From Alviniconcha marisindica (Eukaryota; Mollusca; Gastropoda; Provannidae), in the NCBI GenBank assembly GCA_018857735.1, contig JABMCL010003006.1, positions 75,001 through 139,000 on the forward strand: a stretch of DNA of 64,000 bases, read 5' to 3'. The translations under genes were made by a program, and so were the position numbers. Below the pieces are notes generated by a model that was not told the DNA's origin, did not search any database, and was given only the letters and a program-made list of their open reading frames with translations. How positions within the stretch are numbered: position 1 is the stretch's first letter; every line of letters begins with the position of its first letter. Positions 57,113 through 64,000 of the stretch are shown here, one piece after another.

Positions 57113-58050
57113 TGTGCATGCATGTGTGTGTATGCATGCATGTGTGTGTGTGTGTGTGTGCGCGCATTGCTTACATGTTGTTTTTTGTGTGTGCAAGTGC
57201 AATAGAATGGCCCACATGGATGGTTCCTGTGCAGAATAATTTATGCATCATTTTAGAACAAATATTTTATTAAAACAGCACCGTCAGTATTGAATTTGAT
57301 GTATTAGACAGATGTATTTATACACATTATTTTTTTAACCCCCATCTCCACCCCCAAGGGGGCAAAGAACTTTAACTCAGGTGAACTCAGGAGTTTGTAT
57401 ATGTGTGTGTGTGTGTATGTGTGTGTGTGTGTGTATGCGTGCATGTGTGTGTGTGTGTGCATTGCTTACATGTTTCTTTTTTTGTGCAAGTGTAATAGAA
57501 TGGTCCACATGGATGGTTCCTGTGCAGAATAATTTATGCATCATTTTAGAACAAATATTTTATTAAAACAGCACCGTCAATATTGAATTTGATGTATTAG
57601 ACAGATGTATTTATACACATTATTTTTTTAACCCCCATCCCCACCCCCAAGAGGGCAAAGAACTTTAACTCAGGTGAACTCAGGAGTTTGTATATGTGTG
57701 TGTGTGTGTGTATGTGTGTGTGTGTGTGTGTATGCGTGCATGTGTGTGCGTGTGTGTATGTGTGTGTGTGCGTGTGTGCATTGCTTACATGTTTCTTTCT
57801 TGTGCAAGTGCAATAGAATGGTCCACATGGATGGTTCCTGTGCAGAATAATTTATGCATCATTTTAGAACAAATATTTTATTAAAACAGCACCGTCAGTA
57901 TTGAATTTGATGTATTAGACAGATGTATTTATACACATTATTTTTATAACCCCCATCCCCACCCCTAAGAGGGCAAAGAACTTTAACTCAGGTGAACTCA
58001 GGAGTTTGTGTGTGTGTGTGTGTGTGTGCGCGCACGTGCATGCGCATGTG
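57070..58050. repeat. Triplicated 290-320 bp segment, each with its own (TG)n
   Basis: The block from gcattgcttacatgtt through gatggttcctgtgcagaata, accgtca(g/a)tattgaatttg and actcaggtgaactcaggagt occurs near 57166, 57459 and 57777. The TG runs between copies differ in length and interruptions. Each copy contains an ATTAAA hexamer (for example about 57269), a possible poly(A) signal. The open-frame tail CASAIEWSTWMVPVQNNLCI recurs three times only because of the duplication. Confidence 0.95.
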
Positions 58051-58850
58051 CATGTGTACGTGTGTATGAAGTTAACTGGTTAATGCTGAATGCAGAGTAA
58101 GAAATGAAAGGAATGGTTAAGGATAATTCCTTTTCTTGCTCAAAATTAATAAACCAGAGTATTGTTTTTAAAATGATTGGACTTAAGAAGGATATTGTCA
58201 TTCGATGAGTGCCTCCCAAATTAGGTTGATTCTGAAATATTTTAGAATCACCAAAAATCGGTTTCTCCAATTTTTCCATGTGGAGGATGATGTGGAAAAC
58301 GAGGATATCTTTGCGAGTGCCTCTCTGTCTGTACACACATGACCATGGGAGAGTAATGTACGACCTTTGAAGGGGATATTTCCCTTCCTAGCCTGTGTAT
58401 ACCAGTTCGCTTTCTTTTTTCTTTGTTTCTTTTGCTTTTAATATGCTTTTTGTCTGTTTGTGATAAAGCCTTATCTGGCAGATTCATTTTCATGCATTGT
58501 TGAGAGTTTTACCGTGTTTGGGTTGTTTTCCACAGTTGTGCTAGTCAACCAAACTAATCATTCTTGTTGTTGACAGGTATTATGCTGTTGAATTTGTTGG
58601 TGTAAGTTGGGTTCAACTTAGTTTTGGTTAGCTGGAGAAAAAAGAAAGAAAAAAAGTTTTAAAAATAAAGTATGTTTGATTTGATGGTCATGACTTTGAG
58701 TAGTTGATAGTGATAATTAAAATGGAATTTTTGAAAATAAAATTCATCAGCAAGGTGCATATATATATATATATATTTCTTTTTCTTTCTTTTTCTGTTG
58801 TCATTTTAAATCATTGAGATATTTAAATGGCTTTCTTGATGACATAGTTG

Positions 58851-58889
<39 letters not shown>

Positions 58890-58917
58890 TTTTTGTGTGT
58901 GTGTGTGTGTGTGATGC
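58051..58917. other. Downstream DNA with candidate poly(A) signals and (TG)n
   Basis: AATAAA occurs at 58664-58669 and again near 58736, the first canonical hexamers after the PGGHG-like stop. Whether the transcript extends this far is unknown. A TG run occupies about 58852-58912. Confidence 0.45.
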
Positions 58918-59045
58918 TTCTTATGCCTGAAATTCTCTGCCTCATGAAATTAGACATATTCAGTCAACCACTGCCTTTAAAACTGCTCTGAAAACCCATC
59001 TGCTAGCAAATTCTCTATCCCCCCAACTTAGTCTTAAAATATTTC
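58918..59045 (+). mobile_element. LINE 3' ORF end fragment, plus strand
   Basis: One frame reads NSLPHEIRHIQSTTAFKTAL and then KTHLLANS, the terminal WNSLP...FKxxLKTHL block of CR1/L2-type RT proteins. It is followed closely by TG/CATG repeats to about 59195. Confidence 0.8.
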
Positions 59046-60566
59046 AGTTGACTGCTGTGGCATGTGTGTAAGTGTGCATTTTCATGTGTGTGTGTGCATG
59101 TTTGTATGTGTGTGAGTGTGCATGTGTGCATTTTCATGTGTGTGTGTGCATGCGTGTGCATGTTCACACGTGTGTGCGTGCATGTGTGTGATGTAGGTCT
59201 TGCTGTTTACTTTCTTGTGATTTGAATTGCTTGGAGACATTATTATGTGGGTATAGTTTATGTCAGAATTCTGTACAGTAAGCCAAACTCTAATTTTATG
59301 TGTGAGGTGTATGGGTATTATATTTTTTTTATTTAAAAAAAAGTTGAAATGGAGCCCCCCCACCCCACACACACACACACACACTTACAAATGCTATTAC
59401 ACTCTACCCATTTAAATGCCTTACTGATCTTGACCTTACTCAAGGTCACAGTAGTGTCAGAAATGGTCAGACGTGCCGTTGTTACTTTCCTGTGGAAGGT
59501 TGCATACGTACACATACATCTGTGCTGTGGCCGTTTATAATGTTGGTGCACGATCTGCATTTGAACTCATGCTTATGGAATGTCCAAGATAGCTTGAGCA
59601 AGTGATGCATATTTGTGGGTGTAGAGGAGATCACTGTCTTTCAGTTTGTTTTTAACATGCACACACACACACTCTCTCTCTCTCTCTTACGCACACATAC
59701 AAACACACACACACACATACAAACACACACACACATACAAACACACACACACACATCAGTCTTATATCAGGCTCTGTCTTTATTGATTCCATTAGCTAGT
59801 AGTCATATGTAGGTGTCAAGGCCTCGGGATGTGTATATACAGCAGTCAGTGGTCTCTTGTTCACACATGCCAACAACAGCACTTTACACAATCTGCCCTC
59901 TCTTTTCTTTGTCTTCATACATTCAGTACAAGAAATAATGACAACATGACAGAGAACATGGTAAACCATCAATGGGATTATTATCACTGAAAAAAAAAGA
60001 AGATACTCCCCCCTCCCTGCACCCCCACCCTCCAAGATGTTCATGACTCACCAGATAATGAGTTTGTCTCAAAGGGTGAGTTTATCGTTCAACATCACCT
60101 CAGTTGTGAGTCATATTCCTTTCCATCCCCTTTCAGTAAAACAATGAAACAAGTCTTGAAACTAACTCCATTGTGATTCATATAGAACGTTGATTCCTGG
60201 ATCAAGAATCTCTCACTGTTCATTGTCATAAGCATTGTGTTACTGGCCATCAGGGAAGAGGAAGAAAAAGATTTCCAACATGTCCGCCAAACTCTGCTGT
60301 TGTGCCCAAGAGAAACGGTGTCCCTGGTAAGCTTCAAGTTTCGCACCACTGCTTTAACTGATGTGTATTTCAAATCTGAAGCAGCAAACAAAAGCCGCCA
60401 CGTGGCAAATTCAGCTTCTCTAACGAGCTTTAATGAATAAGAACATGCAACACGGTATGGATGCATCAACACTATAGACAGAATCCAAGAATCAATGAGA
60501 CACACTAGTATGTGTCGTCTCCTCCAGCACGCAACACTGATCACTGATAGGGCAGTTTAGACTGCC
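59046..60566. other. Intergenic DNA, microsatellites only
   Basis: (TG)n lies at 59060-59190, (CA)n at 59366-59385 and (CA)n/(CT)n at 59658-59755. The minus-strand open frame 60095-60544 shows no recognisable motif and no gene is called. Confidence 0.5.
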
Positions 60567-61100
60567 TCAGGCACAACAACAGCTGGTTGCAGAAACGACG
60601 CCAAGACAAACTGGCCTAAGAACACTAAGACATGGTGACAATGCCAAGACTTGTTGGCCTAACATTTCCACGGAATACTGACTCACAATGTCAGCAACAC
60701 GTTGACTAACGATGCCAAGACTAGTTGGCCTAACAACATGCCCTGCTAACAATGCCAAGGCTTGTTGGCCTAACAATGCTGAGACACAGTGACAATGTCA
60801 AGACACATCAACTAACAATGCCAAGGCTTGCTGGCCTAACAATGCTGAGACACAGTGACAATGTCAAGACACATCAACTAACAATGCCAAGGCTTGCTGG
60901 CCTAACAATGCTGAGACACAGTGACATGTCAAGACACATTGACTAACAATGCCAAGGCTTGTTGGCCTAACAATGCCGAGACACAGTGACATGTCAAGAC
61001 ACATTGACTAACAATGCCAAGGCTTGTTGGCCTAACAATGCCGAGACACAGTGACAATGTCAAGACACATTACCTAACAATGCCAAGGCACACTGCACTA
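60567..61100. repeat. Minisatellite, about 60-64 bp unit
   Basis: About eight copies of acaatgccaaggcttgttgg, cctaacaatgctgagacaca and gtgacaatgtcaagacacat. Confidence 0.93.
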
Positions 61101-61355
61101 ACACCACCTAAATGATGTAATGTCTCTCAGGTGGTATATATGTACCTTGTATTTACTCACATGCCAGGTTTGAGTTGCTGGTGGCGACTCACAGTTTTGT
61201 GGTTGTGTTTGTGTTGTGTCTTGAGTGCAAATTACCTCCCTTGTTTGCTGGTTCACCAATGTCAAGACACACTGGCCTGCAAAGGCCAAGATACATTTTC
61301 TGGCATTGTCTGGCCAGACCTGTTGACCATATCCAAATCAACAATGTCAAGGCAC
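61101..61355. other. Unique spacer between related minisatellites
   Basis: No gene or element is recognised. Confidence 0.6.
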
Positions 61356-62250
61356 ATCTAACTAACAGTGCCAACACACTCTGGCTTAACACCAAGACAT
61401 TGCCAGCAATGCCAAAACTTGGCCTAAAAATCCCAAGACACATTGCCAACAATTCCAAGACGCTAAGAATGCTAAGACACACTGGCCTAGTAACACCAAG
61501 ACATTGTCACTTGGCCCAGCAGTGTCAAGACACACTGACTAACAGTGCTAAGACACACTGGCCTAGTAACACCAAGACATTGCCACTTGGCCCAGCAGTA
61601 TCAAGACACACTGACTAACAGTGCTAAGACACACTGGCCTAGTAACACCAAGACATTGCCACTTGGCCCAGCAGTGTCAAGACACACTGACTAACAGTGC
61701 TAAGACACACTGGCCTAGTAACACCAAGACATTGCCACTTGGCCCAGCAGTGTCAAGACACACTGACTAACAGTGCTAAGACACACTGGCCTAGTAACAC
61801 CAAGACATTGCCACTTGGCCCAGCAGTGTCAAGACACACTGACTAACAGTGCCAGGGTACACAGCTTGGCATTGATAGACCTATCAATTCCAAGACGCGC
61901 GCCGACTGAAATGCCAAGACATATTACCTAACAGTACCATGCTGGCCTAACAACACCAAGACATGCTAACAGTGCCAAGACATGCTAGCTTAATAATGCC
62001 AAGACATGTTAACTAACAGTGCCAAGACATTGCCAATAATCCCAGGATTTGGCCCAACAATGCCAAAGACAATAACGTATCCAGACATTGCCAACAAATG
62101 CTGACCAAACAATCGCATGGCGCAATCACTAACAGTGCTGATCAGACATATTAGCTAATAATGACAAGACACGATGACTAATAATGCCAGGACATGCTGA
62201 TCTAACAAACAACACACAAAAATATTGACCAAAAATGCTAAGACACGTTC
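61356..62250. repeat. Minisatellite, 76-bp homogeneous core with diverged edges
   Basis: The central part (about 61470-61850) has five nearly identical 76-bp units containing ctaacagtgctaagacacac, tggcctagtaacaccaagac and ccacttggcccagcagt. The edges decay into the gccaagaca, ctaaca vocabulary also used by the array at 60567, so both arrays share an origin. Confidence 0.93.
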
Positions 62251-62578
62251 ACCAAAAACCAAAGTTGAGACACCTTCAGCTGTTAAGTGTGTCTTCCTGA
62301 TGATGAATTGAGTCAGAGTGTATACTGGAGCAAGTTCAGACAGGTGATAGGGGGGTGGGGGGTTCAGAAGGAAAATGAATAAAATGCAGGGCAAACCCAG
62401 CAACAATGTGTATCACAACATGTTGAATTAAACCATGTCGGCACTTACGTTACTTCCCTGATAGGAAAACAGCTAAAAACAAATGTTAAACATTTTATAC
62501 ATTCCACCATGAGCCCTCATGCACACACACACACACACACACACACATGCACGCACACACACACACACACACATGCAC

Positions 62579-62626
<48 letters not shown>

Positions 62627-63590
62627 CACAGGATACATGCAATGCTGACCCCCTCAAAAACCAATGCATACAAATAATGTGGTCATGGTATTTTTAACAG
62701 TCGTACACACCATCTTGATCACCAACTCTAAACAATCTCTAATTTGCCATTGCAATACATCACCGAGAATCAAAATGATCCATGACCACGGACATGAAAA
62801 CATGAATGGGTGTCCATCCACAGGGTGAACAGTAGTAGTTATGCTATTTAATCTTTCGTGACAACACAGTGATTATACATTCAAACGATCCTCTGCTCGT
62901 CTTTTAGATATGCCATCAGTTAGCCTTTTTGCTTTAAAAAAACAACAACAACAAAAGCAAAACAAACATCACATGCAACATCAACTATAGGATGACAGGT
63001 TTTGCTGATCTGCATCCAAGCTGATCATAAAAAGTTTCCCCAAGAGAATTTAAGAGTTAGTTACTGAACTTTCACCTCCTGTCAACCACACAGTCCCCTC
63101 AGGATGATCCAACTCTCAAAAGCTGAAGTACATTTCAAATCTTTTTCTCATAGAATATTCATTTATTTTCAGGGAAAAAGACCAACACAAACAAAAAAAG
63201 AGAAAAGATTATGCTGCCAAGAATTAGAGGGGTCAGCTACAAATAAGCAGAACAGTGCACGATACACCTTACACTAAGCCTGCAGTGGAGATCAGTGGCA
63301 TCACAGAGGAGAAATCACAGAGGTGGGAACATCAACCCACAAACTGTACACAACATTCAGTCCACGAGCTAATTAAACCCCTCCTGCATCATTATTCAAA
63401 TACACGTCTTGTCAGGATTTGAGATGGCAGACAGGCTCTTCTTCAATGGTTTAAAAGTAAATTGCATGCTCTCTGTTTTCAAAAGAAGAAATGGTGTATC
63501 ACATGATACATTGATGCTCAACGTTTTGTCCCACAATTTTGTGGGGTGTCATTTTTAAATTTAATATTTTTTTTACTGTTGAGTTACACA
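62251..63590. other. Intergenic DNA with (CA)n, no gene recognised
   Basis: A (CA)n microsatellite with interruptions occupies 62521-62622. A minus-strand AATAAA lies near 63161-63167, which could end a minus-strand gene beyond the window; there is no other support. Confidence 0.45.
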
Positions 63591-64000
63591 CAAGCAGAAC
63601 TCGATGTATTACTACTATGATGCTCCATGGATGAAAACTAGTGTGCATATACTGCTAGTATACTCCATGTATTACTAGTATAATGCTCTATGGATGAACA
63701 CTAGCGTGTATGTGTCACTAGTATACTCCATGTATTACTAGTATGATGCTCCATGGATGAAAACCAGTGTGTATGTATCACTAGTATACTGCATGTATTA
63801 CTAGTATAATGCTCCATGGATGAACACTAGTGTGTATGTATCACTGGTATACTGCATGTATTACTAGTATAATGCTCCATGGATGAACACTAGTGTGTAT
63901 GTATCACTGGTATACTGCATGTATTACTAGTATAATGCTCCATGGATGAACACTAGTGTGTATGTATCACTGGTATACTGCATGTATTACTAGTATAATG
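63590..64000. repeat. Minisatellite, about 61-62 bp unit, continuing past the window edge
   Basis: Six to seven units of tgcatgtattactagtataa, tgctccatggatgaacacta and gtgtgtatgtatcact. The unit is rich in short palindromes (actagt, ccatgg). Confidence 0.95.

Noticed and set aside
60095..60544. 149-codon minus-strand frame
   Set aside because: No recognisable domain, no family similarity and no matching splice context; kept only as an unassigned open frame.

Overview
The window is animal nuclear DNA with two intron-containing protein genes on the + strand, embedded in very repeat-rich sequence. Exons are short, splice sites are GT-AG, and introns are full of (TA)n, (TG)n and minisatellites. 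Decayed CR1/jockey-like LINE reverse transcriptase fragments, SINEs with target-site duplications and MITE-like inverted-repeat elements are interspersed. This fits a lophotrochozoan, most likely a gastropod mollusc. The taxon is an inference from gene divergence and repeat style, not a demonstrated identity.

Layout. 1-2436: GC/CpG-rich then AT-rich upstream DNA. 2437-10884: a seven-exon retinol dehydrogenase 13-like SDR gene (321 aa, frame intact), followed by a pyrimidine-rich minisatellite and a probable long 3' UTR with AATAAA at 15001. 15030-19960: no recognisable gene. 19970-28200: a hierarchical satellite block with about 1-kb higher-order repeats, invaded by a SINE-like element and a LINE tail. 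28240-34320: a LINE graveyard with fragments on both strands, one split by a SINE. 34641-55898: a twelve-exon GH65 glycosidase gene of the PGGHG (protein-glucosylgalactosylhydroxylysine glucosidase, formerly ATHL1) type, 811 codons before the stop, with an N-terminal signal anchor. 55899-64000: downstream DNA with more minisatellites, a triplicated 0.3-kb segment and the start of another tandem array; no further gene is recognised.

The two genes do not form a pathway. The first is a predicted NADP(H)-dependent retinaldehyde reductase. The second removes glucose from the Glc-Gal-hydroxylysine unit of collagen-type proteins.

The most unusual signal is that many intronic minisatellites appear to be copies of the neighbouring splice junction. 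Their repeat units reproduce the acceptor or donor of the adjacent exon plus some exon bases. This is seen at exons 1, 2, 7 (both sides), 8, 9, 10 and 11 of the PGGHG gene and at exon 5 of the RDH13-like gene. The result is long ladders of decoy splice sites leading up to, or away from, the real ones.
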